Source of the DNA: JADLHS01 sp964561105
GTDB lineage: Bacteria; Verrucomicrobiota; Verrucomicrobiia; Limisphaerales; JADLHS01
DNA length: 64,000 nucleotides
Assembly (NCBI GenBank): GCA_964561105.1
Contig: CAZLOH010000007.1
Coordinates: 1 to 64,000, forward strand
Direction: 5' to 3'
Part shown: positions 1 to 7,886 of the stretch, piece by piece
Numbering within the stretch: the first letter of the stretch is position 1
Layout: every line of letters starts with the position of its first letter
The notes under the pieces: generated by a model
Seen by the model: the letters and a program-made list of their open reading frames with translations, nothing else
What the model was told of the DNA's origin: nothing
Databases searched by the model: none
Translations under genes and position numbers: made by a program

Positions 1-99
1 CGCGACTTCGAGCAACTCGCCGTCGTCGTCCTTGGGCAACAGCTCGAACTTCTGTGACGGGAGCTCGAACTTCTGTGACGGGGGTTCAATGGCATCCAT
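1..99 (-). CDS. 5' end of an unrecognised protein, cut by the window edge
   Basis: Reading leftwards from an ATG at 99-97, 33 codons stay open to the window edge. The peptide begins MDAIEPPSQKFEL, repeats the heptapeptide PSQKFEL once, and continues into an acidic stretch (LLPKDDDGELLEVA). The repeat is exact at the DNA level and keeps the frame, as expected if this really is translated. The start lies about 100 bases downstream of the Crp/Fnr gene in the same direction, so it may belong to the denitrification cluster. Too little is visible to name a family. Confidence 0.45.
   Translation of the reverse strand, partial: MDAIEPPSQKFELPSQKFELLPKDDDGELLEVA
41..82. repeat. exact 21-bp tandem duplication
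   Basis: The unit AGCTCGAACTTCTGTGACGG plus one G occurs twice in tandem (41-61 and 62-82) with no mismatch. It is a multiple of three and lies inside the partial CDS at 1-99, adding seven residues without breaking the frame. Lack of divergence suggests recent replication slippage. Confidence 0.9.
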
Positions 100-202
100 A
101 GATCAAACCCCGACACAAAGCGCCTGAATTCCTATCCACTCAGATAACCCACCCGGTTGCATGTTGGCGACAGTTGAACAGTTTGCCCGCACGGGCGCAA
201 GT

Positions 203-928
203 TCACCCGCCGAGATTCCGCCGGAGCAATTCGGTCAGCCGCCTGGGCGAGAGCACGGTCACGGTGCGGCCTTTCACCGCGAGCAGCTTTTGCCCACGCA
301 ACTTGGCCATCGTGCGGGAGAAGGTTTCGCCCACGGTGCCGAGTTCGGCCGCCAGCACCCGTTTGGTCATGGTGAGTTGGATGGCCACCGGTTGGTCGCT
401 CTGCGGATCCGGGCACTGCTTGACCAGCCAATTTGTCAGGCGCGTCTCCACATCCTTGAGGGTCAAGTCCTCCAACTGGCTGACGAGCACGCGCAAATGG
501 CTGCTCATCGAGCCGAGCATCCGCAACGCCAGTTCGGGTCGCTGTTTGAGCAGTTCCAGGATGCCTTCCTTCCGCACCAGCAACACCTGCGTCGGCTCCA
601 AGGCCCGCGCGTCCGCCGGATACCCGGTCGGGGAGGCGAGCGCGACTTCCGCGAAGGAGTCACCCGCGCGAAACACGTGAATAATCTGTTCCTTTCCGGC
701 GGCGTTGACGCGATGCACATTCACCGCCCCGCGCTGCACCACATAAAACCCGACCGCCGCATCGCCTTCACGAAAGAGGTATTGATCCTTCTCCAACGCC
801 TTCACGGTGGAAACCGAGGCGATCTCCGTCAGATCCGCCAGGGGCAGACCGGTGAAAAGCTGGCAGCTTCGCAGCGTGTTGAGAATGGCGACGGTTTTGA
901 ATTCGGCCAGTTGGGTCGTCATCGGCAC
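203..928 (-). CDS. Crp/Fnr-family transcription regulator
   Basis: A 241-aa protein with an N-terminal cyclic-nucleotide-binding-type beta-roll (about residues 20-135, with the FREGDAAVGFYVV and AGDSFAEVAL signatures), a long dimerisation helix, and a C-terminal Crp-type winged helix. The recognition helix lies in MTKRVLAAELGTVGETFSR. The N-terminus lacks the cysteine cluster of oxygen-sensing FNR, so an iron-sulfur sensor is unlikely. Its place as the last gene of the nirK operon, 3 bases after the DUF2249 gene, fits DNR/NnrR-type regulators that respond to nitric oxide. That ligand is inferred from context, not visible. No clear FNR-type palindrome was found upstream of nirK. Confidence 0.9.
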   Translation of the reverse strand: MPMTTQLAEFKTVAILNTLRSCQLFTGLPLADLTEIASVSTVKALEKDQYLFREGDAAVGFYVVQRGAVNVHRVNAAGKEQIIHVFRAGDSFAEVALASPTGYPADARALEPTQVLLVRKEGILELLKQRPELALRMLGSMSSHLRVLVSQLEDLTLKDVETRLTNWLVKQCPDPQSDQPVAIQLTMTKRVLAAELGTVGETFSRTMAKLRGQKLLAVKGRTVTVLSPRRLTELLRRNLGG

Positions 929-931
929 CAG

Positions 932-1174
932 TTAAGCCGACTCGCGCCAAAAGTAAACCAACCAATCGGTGCCCTGGCCGCGTTCCACCTTGGCCGCAAA
1001 GCCCTCCCCCGAGAGCCGCTCCACCAGTGGTGAGGGCAGAAATGGGGCAATGACGATCAAGCCATCGCCCAGTTTGAGGGCCTGGGCGCGGGCGAAAATT
1101 TCCGGAAACGGTTCGATGCCCTGCTGGAGCAGACCTCGAACATCGAACCGCTTGAATTTATTGAGCGGCGGCAT
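932..1174 (-). CDS. DUF2249 domain protein (TusA/SirA-like fold)
   Basis: An 80-aa soluble protein. The opening FDVRGLLQQGIEPFPEIFARAQ and the later GLIVIAPFLPSPLVERL and DWLVYFWRE are typical of DUF2249, a small alpha/beta family related in fold to TusA and common beside denitrification and anaerobic-respiration genes. The biochemical role of DUF2249 is not established. The gene overlaps the 3' end of the SCO gene by 17 bases and is followed 3 bases later by the Crp/Fnr gene, so it is almost certainly co-transcribed and translationally coupled. Confidence 0.75.
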   Translation of the reverse strand: MPPLNKFKRFDVRGLLQQGIEPFPEIFARAQALKLGDGLIVIAPFLPSPLVERLSGEGFAAKVERGQGTDWLVYFWRESA

Positions 1175-1871
1175 TTTGTTTGGCGACGAGCTTTTTCAAT
1201 TCCCGCACGGCGGGCTGGACGTCCTGCCCCAGGCCAACCACTTGGGTGACAATCTCTCCCTCGCGGTTCAGCACGGTGATGATGTTGGAATGGGCAAACT
1301 GACCGCTGGCTTCCTGCTTGTATTTCACCCCGAGCAACGCGGCCAGTTCCAGAATGTCATCGGACTGACCGTGCAGGAGCGTCCAGGTTTGCGTGGGCAA
1401 TTTGCGGGTTGCGCGATACTGGGCCAGCGCTTCGGGTGTGTCACGGCGTGGATCAATCGTGACCAGCGTAAAGCCCACCCGCGCTCGTTCGGCCGGAGTC
1501 AGCGCGGTTTCGATTTTTTGCAAGTCATGCACCAGGATCGGGCACGCGTACTGGCAACTGGCAAAGAACATGAGCACCACCTGCGGCCGGCCTTTCAAAT
1601 CGGCGAGCTTGATTTGCTTGCCGGTGTCGGTCGTCCACTTCGATTCAACCTGATAGAGCGATTTGGCGCTAAACGACGAAGCGGCGGGTTCGACCTTGGC
1701 GCAACAGGCGGGCATGGCTTCGGCCGCGCGGCAAACGGAGGTGACGAGGAGCAGTGAAAGACCAAACACCAAAGACCAAACTCCCTGGTAATGCCAATGG
1801 CCTCGCAACCGAAGCCAGAGGCCGGGCGCTCGGAGCGAGGGGTTTGACGGAGAGTAATTCGAGTTTTTCAT
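1158..1871 (-). CDS. SCO1/SenC-family copper-binding thioredoxin-fold protein
   Basis: A 237-aa protein with an N-terminal hydrophobic segment (about residues 30-48, membrane anchor or signal) and a SCO domain. The metal and redox motif is C106-xxx-C110 (FFASCQYACPI) with the downstream copper-ligand histidine H194 (GQFAHSN). SCO proteins deliver copper to cytochrome oxidase or other periplasmic copper enzymes; here the obvious client is the nitrite reductase encoded first in the operon (inference). The chosen ATG at 1871 overlaps the stop of the preceding gene (ATGA). An in-frame start 13 codons upstream would lie inside that gene. Confidence 0.9.
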   Translation of the reverse strand: MKNSNYSPSNPSLRAPGLWLRLRGHWHYQGVWSLVFGLSLLLVTSVCRAAEAMPACCAKVEPAASSFSAKSLYQVESKWTTDTGKQIKLADLKGRPQVVLMFFASCQYACPILVHDLQKIETALTPAERARVGFTLVTIDPRRDTPEALAQYRATRKLPTQTWTLLHGQSDDILELAALLGVKYKQEASGQFAHSNIITVLNREGEIVTQVVGLGQDVQPAVRELKKLVAKQNAAAQ

Positions 1872-2782
1872 AGATCCTTGGCGCAGCGGAAACCGAGATT
1901 TTGGACGCAATAATCCGCCTGCAGGCTGCTGCGAAAGCCGTAGCGCATGAACGCGGCGTAATCACGCGCGTCGGCCGCCCCGACCGCTCCACTTCCGCAA
2001 TATAATTTCCGATCCAGCCCCGCATCGCCGCGCGCATCGCCGGTGATCAGGGCGGTATTGAAGTCGGCCACCCATTCCCAGATCAACCCATGCAGATTGT
2101 AAACCCCCCAGTAATTGGCCGATCCCGCGCCCACCGCCGGCAACCGTTGACCGGCGGGGATGGCGTACCAGTTCAGCAACGCTTGCTGAAACTGTGGGTC
2201 ATCCTCGGCATTCGGCCGGGTGGCGTTGGCGGCGGCGGCGAGTTCCCACTCGGCTGCGGTGGGCAGGCGCTTGCCGCACCATTGCGCGTAGGCTTTGGCC
2301 GCGAACCACGAGACATACGTGACGGGCGCGTTCGGCAGCACATTCGTACCGAGTTCCAGGTCCGCGGCCCAGTTGGTCAGATAAAATTCGTCGGCGAAAA
2401 GCCGTTTCACTTGCGAGCGTTGCCAACGAGGATTGGCGCGGACAAATTTCAGGTAGTCGTCGTTGGTGACCGGCAACACATCGAGACAAAATGGTTTGAC
2501 CGGAATCTCCTTGGGATCGGCCGTCGAGCGGAATTTCGGAAGGAACACGCCGCCGCGGATGACAACCATGCCGGCCGGCGGATGATTCGTGGTCACCCCA
2601 GCCGCGACGGCGGCTTGTTGCTTCGCTTGGCTCGCATCGAACCCAGAGATAATGCCCGAAGCCGAGAGTGAGACCGCTCTCTCCGAAGTCGCGCCCCCTT
2701 TTGAATGAGACACGAATCCACCCGCACAACCGACCGCGAGCAAGGCGGCCAGTGTGCGGAGGTGGATTCGCGGTGCATTCAT
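1868..2782 (-). CDS. SUMF1/FGE-sulfatase-type domain protein, probably not a catalytic FGE
   Basis: A 304-aa exported protein: N-terminal hydrophobic signal, then a formylglycine-generating-enzyme-type fold from about residue 70. Visible signatures are MVVIRGGVFLP, CLDVLPVTNDDYLKFV, PVTYVSWFAAKAYAQWCGKRLPTAAEWE, LHGLIWEWVADF and a terminal LGFRC. In true aerobic FGE the reactive cysteine pair lies just before the final helix; here the equivalent stretch reads MRYGFRSSL and lacks the RC cysteine, so formylglycine formation is doubtful. It lies 18 bases after nirK and overlaps the SCO gene by 4 bases, an arrangement that suggests a role in nitrite reductase maturation or electron transfer (inference). 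Confidence 0.85.
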   Translation of the reverse strand: MNAPRIHLRTLAALLAVGCAGGFVSHSKGGATSERAVSLSASGIISGFDASQAKQQAAVAAGVTTNHPPAGMVVIRGGVFLPKFRSTADPKEIPVKPFCLDVLPVTNDDYLKFVRANPRWQRSQVKRLFADEFYLTNWAADLELGTNVLPNAPVTYVSWFAAKAYAQWCGKRLPTAAEWELAAAANATRPNAEDDPQFQQALLNWYAIPAGQRLPAVGAGSANYWGVYNLHGLIWEWVADFNTALITGDARGDAGLDRKLYCGSGAVGAADARDYAAFMRYGFRSSLQADYCVQNLGFRCAKDL

Positions 2783-2800
2783 GGTTCGCTCCCTTGCGAC

Positions 2801-4327
2801 TCACTCGAATTGATTGGCGGTGGGCGCGGCCATGGTGGAGCGAACCCGCTTCACTTCGTCGGCGGACACCGCATCGCCCTCGTTGCCGAAACTGTTGCGC
2901 ACGTAAGTGAGGACGTTGGCCACCTGATCATCGGAGAGATAATTGAGCGGCGTCATCGTACCGTTGTAGCGCTGGCCGTTCACCACGACTTCGCCCGAAC
3001 TGCCGGCCAGCACCTGGTGAATGGCCTCGGCGTTGCTCATCTTGGCAAAATAATCGGACTTCGCCAGCGGCGGAATCTGTCCGGGGATGCCCTGCCCTTC
3101 CGGTTGATGGCAGACGAAACAGGTTTGCATGAACACGCCTTTGCCCTGCTCCATCTGAATTTCCTTGGTGAGCGTGGCGATCTTGGGGTTGCCCTTGATC
3201 TCGGCAGCCATCTGCGCCCGCAGTTGGGCAACCCGCGTTTCGGAACTGTCGCCCGCCGCGGCTTTGCCCAGATAAATGGCGTCCACTTCCTTGCCGGAAT
3301 AAACCAATTGATCCTGCGCGCCCTCCACTTTCAACATGGCCAGCGCCCCTTTGTTGAACGCGCGGAACACCGAGTGATCCACCAGCACATACGTGCCGGG
3401 CACTTCCACCTTCAGCTCCACCACGGTCGCGCCGCCCGACGGAATGAGCGTGGTTTGCACGTTATGCACGGCTTCCGAACTGCCTTCGGGATAAACCGAG
3501 TCGAAGATTTCACCGATGATGTGAAAGGACGACACCAGATTCGGTCCGCCGTTGCCGATGAAGAGCCGCACCCGCTCGCCGACCTTGGCCGTGATGGCCT
3601 TGTCGCCCACGAGCGAACCCACCGCGCCGTTGAACACCACGTAGGTCGGGCGTTCATCAATCGCCTTGTTCATGTCGAAATGTTGCAGACCCGCCTCGCC
3701 GTACCGGCCCGTGGTGTAAAAGTCGCCCTGCATCACGTAATACTCGCGATCCACCGGCGGCAGCCCACCCTTGGGCTCCACGAGAATCAGGCCATACATG
3801 CCGTTGCCAATGTGCATCCCCACCGGCGCCGTCGCGCAGTGATAGACAAACAAGCCGGGATTCAACGCCTTGAAGGAAAACTGCGAGCTGTGACCCGGCG
3901 CCGTGAAGGACGACGTCGCGCCGCCCCCCGGCCCCGTGACCGCGTGCAAATCAATGTTGTGCGGCATCTTGTTGTCCTGATGGTTGTTCAAATGGAACTC
4001 CACCTCGTCGCCCTCGCGGATGCGGATGAAGCTGCCCGGCACATCGCCGCCAAACGTCCAGAACACATACTCGACTCCATCCGCCAGGCGCTTGGTCACC
4101 TCCCGCACTTCGAGATGCACAATGACCTTGGTGGCGTGTTTGCGGGTGATGGGCGGCGGAACATGCGGCGCCTGGGTCAACACGGCGTCCTCCTGCCCCT
4201 GGATTTCCGGATCCACCGGCTTGACGCCGTTGGCAATCGTCTGCGCTTCTTCCGCGCGTATCGGACCGGTGACCAGGGCTGCGGCCATGACCGTAAGCCA
4301 GATCGGATTCAATAGATTTCGTTTCAT
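2801..4327 (-). CDS. nirK: copper-containing nitrite reductase with C-terminal cytochrome c domain
   Basis: A 508-aa periplasmic enzyme reducing nitrite to nitric oxide. A signal peptide (residues 1-25) precedes two cupredoxin domains (about 60-335). Type 1 copper ligands are H123, C164, H172 and M177; type 2 ligands are H128, H163 and H318; the catalytic Asp and His are D126 and H269. The compact YHCATAPVGMHIGNGMYG loop matches the AniA/class II group, not the longer class I loop. From about 390 follows a cytochrome c domain with C403-xx-C406-H407 and a likely axial methionine M458, a fused electron donor. First gene of a five-gene minus-strand operon (nirK, SUMF1-like, SCO, DUF2249, Crp/Fnr). 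Confidence 0.97.
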   Translation of the reverse strand: MKRNLLNPIWLTVMAAALVTGPIRAEEAQTIANGVKPVDPEIQGQEDAVLTQAPHVPPPITRKHATKVIVHLEVREVTKRLADGVEYVFWTFGGDVPGSFIRIREGDEVEFHLNNHQDNKMPHNIDLHAVTGPGGGATSSFTAPGHSSQFSFKALNPGLFVYHCATAPVGMHIGNGMYGLILVEPKGGLPPVDREYYVMQGDFYTTGRYGEAGLQHFDMNKAIDERPTYVVFNGAVGSLVGDKAITAKVGERVRLFIGNGGPNLVSSFHIIGEIFDSVYPEGSSEAVHNVQTTLIPSGGATVVELKVEVPGTYVLVDHSVFRAFNKGALAMLKVEGAQDQLVYSGKEVDAIYLGKAAAGDSSETRVAQLRAQMAAEIKGNPKIATLTKEIQMEQGKGVFMQTCFVCHQPEGQGIPGQIPPLAKSDYFAKMSNAEAIHQVLAGSSGEVVVNGQRYNGTMTPLNYLSDDQVANVLTYVRNSFGNEGDAVSADEVKRVRSTMAAPTANQFE

Positions 4328-4708
4328 TGTTGGGTGTTGTTCTGCATTCCTAATTCAAACATCTGCGTTCAAGCTAAAATTGCTCTGCCTTACTCGCCTT
4401 GACCGAAGTCATGCTTTTGCGATTCACGGCTGACCCTCGCTTCCCACCTCGCGCCGGGGAGACCAGTGAATCTTGTCCATTAGGCGAAACATAAGTTTGC
4501 CCCTATTCAGCCAGGCGGGTTTTCATCTCGCTCTAGCGCGCCGTCCATTCAAACGGGCGCAGCCGGCGGGAAAATTTCTCGAATAAAAAATCGCCGGCTT
4601 AAATCAGGAAACCGTTGGCGCCGACGCGAGGCGGCCTCACGTATTGTCATTCGCCACCCGCATTTGTCCTCCCGGCGTTCACAAGAGGTAGTTCACGTTG
4701 GGCGAACT
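4328..4708. other. nirK-nuoC intergenic region with an inverted repeat
   Basis: No convincing reading frame. An 8-bp perfect inverted repeat, AGCCGGCG (4561-4568) and CGCCGGCT (4592-4599), encloses an AT-rich 23-base loop that stands out against the GC-rich background. It could be the end signal of nuoABC or part of the nirK control region; the sequence does not decide. No FNR-type TTGAT-N4-ATCAA site was found. Confidence 0.45.
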
Positions 4709-5347
4709 TCAAACCACTTTGGAGCCGGCCGCCTGATGCGCCTTCACCTTTTCCAATACCTCGTCATGCGGCGTGGGCTCGTATTCGTAATCATCCGGCT
4801 CGACGTAATCTTTGCGCATCGGAAAATCTTTGAAACCGTCCCACATCAAAATGCGACGCAGATCGGGATGGCCGTCGAACAGAATGCCGAAGAGGTCAAA
4901 AATTTCCCGCTCCTGAAATTCACATCCGCGCCAGACCGGTGTGAGCGAGGGCAGATGGTTTTTCTCGCCGCGATCTTCGGTGCGCATCCGCACGATGATC
5001 GGCCCGTGTTTCCGCTCCATCGAGTAGAGGTGATAGACCGCTTCGAGATAGGCGGGCCGCAGGGTTTTCTTCACTTCCTCGACTTCCTTCTCTACGCCGT
5101 CCACGAGTTTCTTGACCTTGATCTTCTCGCTCAACTCGGCCGCCGGCCAGTCCACGCCGGTTGCGTTGGAGCAGTAGTCCAGACGCAAAGCCGCGTCATC
5201 ACGGAGAAATTTCGCCACGGCCAGGGCATGTTCACGATCCATGAGCAACGAGCGTTGCGCGGACGGAGACTCGTTGGCCACGAGCTCAAGCACCGCGCCC
5301 GGGAGGGCAGTTTCAATCCGCGCCTTGATTTGTTCGAGTGATTCCAT
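4709..5347 (-). CDS. nuoC: NADH-quinone oxidoreductase subunit C
   Basis: A 212-aa protein carrying the 30-kDa complex I signature ERE-FDLFGI-F-GHPDLRRIL followed by WDGFKDFPMRKDY (about residues 146-183). NuoC is part of the peripheral arm and connects the hydrogenase-like module with NuoB and NuoD. A charged insert (about residues 72-95, rich in K, E and V) is longer than in many homologues. The gene follows nuoB by 18 bases. The next gene downstream is nirK, so the usual nuoD and later subunits must lie elsewhere. Confidence 0.95.
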   Translation of the reverse strand: MESLEQIKARIETALPGAVLELVANESPSAQRSLLMDREHALAVAKFLRDDAALRLDYCSNATGVDWPAAELSEKIKVKKLVDGVEKEVEEVKKTLRPAYLEAVYHLYSMERKHGPIIVRMRTEDRGEKNHLPSLTPVWRGCEFQEREIFDLFGILFDGHPDLRRILMWDGFKDFPMRKDYVEPDDYEYEPTPHDEVLEKVKAHQAAGSKVV

Positions 5348-5365
5348 GGTCAGTGGCGAAACAAT

Positions 5366-5974
5366 TCAGCGAACCACCGTTGCAGGCTGCCAGACTGCCG
5401 GATTGCTGGCGGGTTCGAGATCGTGTTCGCCAAACCGCGGCACGGGAAATTCGCTCGGCGCAAGCGCGTCCAGATGTCGCGGACGATTGACGCCGGTTAA
5501 TTCCTGGTCGGCGATCTTCTTTTGCAAGGTCATGAACGCGTGCATCAACGCCTCGGGGCGCGGCGGACAGCCGGGAATATGGACGTCCACGGGAATGAAC
5601 CGATCAATTCCCTTGAGCACATTGTAGCCCTGTTTGAACGGGCCGCCCGAGATGGCGCACGCGCCCATGGCGATGACGTATTTCGGCTCGGGCATCTGAT
5701 TGTACAGCCGCACCACCTGCGGCGCCATTTTCTTGGTGACCGTGCCGGCGACGATCATCAAGTCCGCCTGCCGGGGCGACGGGCGGAACACTTCCGCGCC
5801 AAACCGCGCGAGATCGTACCGGGCCATCGTCGTGGCGATCATCTCAATCGCGCAACAGGCAAGGCCGAATTGCAGTGGCCAGACCGAGTTCTGGCGTCCC
5901 CAGTTGTAGATGCCTTCGAGCGTCGTGGTGAATACGCCCTGCTTTTGCAATTCACTCTTGAGTCCTTCGTCCAT
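5366..5974 (-). CDS. nuoB: NADH-quinone oxidoreductase subunit B
   Basis: A 202-aa subunit that binds iron-sulfur cluster N2, the last cluster before quinone. The four ligands are visible: the adjacent pair in GLACCAIEM, one in MGACAISGG, and one in HIPGCPPRPEALM. The ATG at 5974 (MDEGLKSEL) is preferred to the GTG four codons upstream because it is an ATG and gives a normal NuoB N-terminus. The C-terminal tail of about 45 residues after PGCPPRP is longer than the core family. It lies between nuoA and nuoC on the minus strand. Confidence 0.95.
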   Translation of the reverse strand: MDEGLKSELQKQGVFTTTLEGIYNWGRQNSVWPLQFGLACCAIEMIATTMARYDLARFGAEVFRPSPRQADLMIVAGTVTKKMAPQVVRLYNQMPEPKYVIAMGACAISGGPFKQGYNVLKGIDRFIPVDVHIPGCPPRPEALMHAFMTLQKKIADQELTGVNRPRHLDALAPSEFPVPRFGEHDLEPASNPAVWQPATVVR

Positions 5975-6084
5975 GCAAGTTCGCACTCCAAATCTTCATC
6001 CTGCTCTTAATTTTACTCATACTCTTAATCTCAATCGCAACCCGTTTCTTCGTTCAGCGAGATATTGAGATTAAGATTCCATCC

Positions 6085-6462
6085 TCATTTCCACGTCAAC
6101 ACGCCTTTCATCCAGGCCCAGACCAGGCCCGCCACCAGCAGGAAAAGGAAAACCATCAGCGAGACGAACGCGCCGGCGCCCAGCCCAGTGAACGCCACGG
6201 CGAAAGGCAGCAGGAAAATCGTTTCCACGTCGAAGATCAGGAAGATGATGGCGTACAGATAGTATTCGGATTTGAACTGCACCCAGGCATCGCCTTTGGA
6301 TTCGAGTCCGCATTCGTAGGTGGCGTTCTTGTCCGGGCCGGGCTTGCGCGGGGAAAATTTTCTGGCCCACAGCCAGGCCAGGGCAAGCGGCGCGACGGCA
6401 AACAACGTCGCGGCCGCAATCATCACGGCGATGAAAAGGTAGGGGCTGTATTCGCTCGGCAT
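6085..6462 (-). CDS. nuoA: NADH-quinone oxidoreductase subunit A
   Basis: A 125-aa membrane subunit with three transmembrane helices (about residues 8-30, 63-83 and 90-115). The conserved loop YECGLESKGDAWVQF and the following segment YYLYAIIFLIFDVETIFLLPFA are diagnostic of NuoA/ND3. The start at 6462 (MPSEYSPYL) is preferred to one 12 codons upstream, which adds an implausible charged leader; a GGAG lies just before it. First gene of a nuoABC block; the 110-base gap to nuoB is unusually wide for this operon. Confidence 0.94.
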   Translation of the reverse strand: MPSEYSPYLFIAVMIAAATLFAVAPLALAWLWARKFSPRKPGPDKNATYECGLESKGDAWVQFKSEYYLYAIIFLIFDVETIFLLPFAVAFTGLGAGAFVSLMVFLFLLVAGLVWAWMKGVLTWK

Positions 6463-6576
6463 AACTCCGCTCGTTTCCGTGCGCGCGAACCGTACCAAGC
6501 ATCGTTCAAAGAGTCAAGGAGTCGGCTGACTTCGGAGAGTGCCGCAGTGGTGGGCGGCACGATGAAGTAAAGTAGC

Positions 6577-6646
6577 GCACCGCTGAACGCGGTGCGGGTT
6601 TTCGCAGCGCGAAAACCGCTACCACATCGGCTCATAGCACGGTGGG
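6577..6646. repeat. dispersed palindromic repeat, family II, copy 1
   Basis: Two hairpins in tandem: GCACCGC-TGAAC-GCGGTGC, then CGGGTTTTCGC-AG-CGCGAAAACCG, followed by a conserved tail containing GGTGGGAAAA. The same core (GCGGTGCGGGTTTTCGCAGC) recurs near 8371-8440 and 11066-11140, always between genes. Confidence 0.8.
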
Positions 6647-6765
6647 AAAAACTTCACGGTTCACGCGCGTCCGGCGTGGCGGTCACTTTGCGGCTCGACA
6701 GCGTTGGGAGGGCGGAGTATGTAGGTCTTCATGGTGTTGGTGCTTCGATCATTGGTGGTTGGCGA

Positions 6766-6819
6766 CGTGGGTTCCACAACCTGCGGCTCGGCCTCCCGCT
6801 TGGCGGGAAGCAACCCACG
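6766..6819. repeat. nested hairpin
   Basis: Outer arms CGTGGGTT (6766-6773) and AACCCACG (6812-6819) are perfect complements. Within them TCCCGC (6794-6799) and GCGGGA (6803-6808) form a second stem with a 3-base loop. A structured element of the kind scattered through this genome's intergenic space; no function can be assigned. Confidence 0.6.
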
Positions 6820-6892
6820 CTTACTCCGGAGAACGAACACCGTCGCAGGCTCAATCACGAGCCATACTGTCTAGGCGACCGCGCGCCACACC

Positions 6893-7378
6893 ATGCAACG
6901 CGAGATTTCATACGAATGGTCGCCGGGGTTCGTCCGTTTGAGCACACGGCGGTTCGTCTTTCGCTACGCTCGGCGTTCATTCATCTTCTGCACAGTTCTT
7001 TTTGTCCTCGGAATTTGTGGGCTGATATTCGCTGGCGGCGACGGGTATTGGTGGCTCGTGATTGGATTGCCCGTAGCCTACGTTTGTTTCTGGTGCGCTT
7101 ACTACGATAGAGTCAGGAAGATTCGGCAGGAGATGCCGGACCACCGCGTCACAGTGCGTGTCGAGCCAGAGAGCATCACATTTCAGACGAGCGAGCGCAG
7201 CACGACGCTCAAGTGGTCAGCGATCAAGACGCTCTGGAGTTACCCAGATGTTCTGCTCTTTTTCACCTACGACAGACAGACATATACCGCAGTGCCGGTA
7301 GCCGCGCTTGGAGAAGATTTGAGGCGGTTCATTGAGGAGAAAGTTAGAGAGCATGGAAAAGATGCGGCCTCCCAATAA
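6893..7378 (+). CDS. YcxB-like membrane protein
   Basis: A 161-aa protein with two adjacent transmembrane helices (about residues 30-50 and 53-75) and a C-terminal soluble domain of the YcxB-like type. The latter has the pattern VTVRVEPESITFQTSERSTTLKWSAIKTLWSYPDVLLFF, a compact beta-rich PH-like fold. The family is widespread with no established function. It stands alone between repeat-rich spacers, downstream of and divergent from nuoA. The ATG lies in an intergenic stretch with no obvious Shine-Dalgarno sequence. Confidence 0.75.
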   Translation: MQREISYEWSPGFVRLSTRRFVFRYARRSFIFCTVLFVLGICGLIFAGGDGYWWLVIGLPVAYVCFWCAYYDRVRKIRQEMPDHRVTVRVEPESITFQTSERSTTLKWSAIKTLWSYPDVLLFFTYDRQTYTAVPVAALGEDLRRFIEEKVREHGKDAASQ

Positions 7379-7392
7379 TCTGACGGTGTAAG

Positions 7393-7560
7393 TCATTGGG
7401 CTGGGACGAGTTTGAGGCCGAGGGCGGCGGCGTTGCTGTGGAGGCGCGCGAGCTTCTTGCGCTGCCTCTTTTCTTCCTCCCGCTTGAACACTTCCGGGTT
7501 GAACGCCTGCCGATACTTGAAGAAATGCCAGAGGATGCACGCCAAGTGGACTCGCACGCG
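7393..7560 (-). pseudogene. C-terminal remnant of a transposase-like gene
   Basis: The minus strand encodes about 55 residues reading RVHLACILWHFFKYRQAFNP, then EVFKREEEKRQRKKLARLH and a tail ending LGLKLVPAQ. This resembles the C-terminal tail of certain transposases (IS110-like, from memory), where a helix LARILWHLL is followed by FNP-F and a basic helix. Upstream the same frame becomes low-complexity and no catalytic domain is present. Family assignment is tentative. Confidence 0.4.
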
Positions 7561-7700
7561 CCCGCTCGCTCGGCCCTGCGGGCCCTCTTCTTTCAGTCGA
7601 ATTCCTTTCGCGGCTTCCCAAGCTGCTAAAGGGTGCGCCATCGCCGTGATCGCCCTTCTCGCTGCGCCGACACACCACCGGTTCGCGCCTCCGCAAATTC

Positions 7701-7739
7701 CCACCGCAACTTTTGGCAGAAGGATGGGGCAGAATCATC
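7701..7739 (+). repeat. GGCAGAATSATG-type intergenic repeat, copy 1
   Basis: Reads CCACCGCAACTTTTGGCAG and continues AAGGATGGGGCAGAATCATC. The block GCAAC-TTTGGCAGAA-GATG recurs at 8053-8088, and the GGCAGAATCAT part resembles the complement of 8216-8241. Confidence 0.6.
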
Positions 7740-7886
7740 ACCCGAAAAACGGGCGTTCAACTACGGATGGACGGACACGAATGCACACGGATAGAGCGTT
7801 GCCCCAAAACATGTAGCTGCTGAAAGGCGAACGAGGGGCGTGAAGGTTCAATCCGCCCGGGCTTTGGGTTGACGCGGCCTGCCGTA

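Larger units (their letters stand above)
6463..6892. other. nuoA-YcxB intergenic region, repeat-bearing
   Basis: No gene is supported here. It contains the palindromic repeat at 6577-6646 and the nested hairpin at 6766-6819 (both listed separately). The nuoA promoter should lie near 6463-6570, but no clear -35/-10 pair is visible. Confidence 0.5.

Noticed and set aside
41..82. CRISPR-like short repeats
   Set aside because: Only two adjacent units without spacer, inside a reading frame: a coding tandem duplication. No cas gene and no array elsewhere in the window.
161..1033. Plus-strand frame opposite the Crp/Fnr gene
   Set aside because: No recognisable domain; the minus-strand regulator accounts for the region.
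2705..4315. 536-codon open frame on the plus strand opposite nirK
   Set aside because: nirK on the minus strand has every copper ligand and a haem motif. The antisense frame is Arg/His-rich without domains, as expected from GC-rich codon bias.
2801..4327. Multicopper oxidase instead of nitrite reductase
   Set aside because: The two-domain length, the YHCA-x-MHIGNGM loop and the HNIDLH motif with catalytic Asp and His are those of NirK.
4328..4708. FNR/NnrR-type operator before nirK
   Set aside because: No TTGAT-N4-ATCAA or close variant could be found; only an unrelated 8-bp inverted repeat is present.
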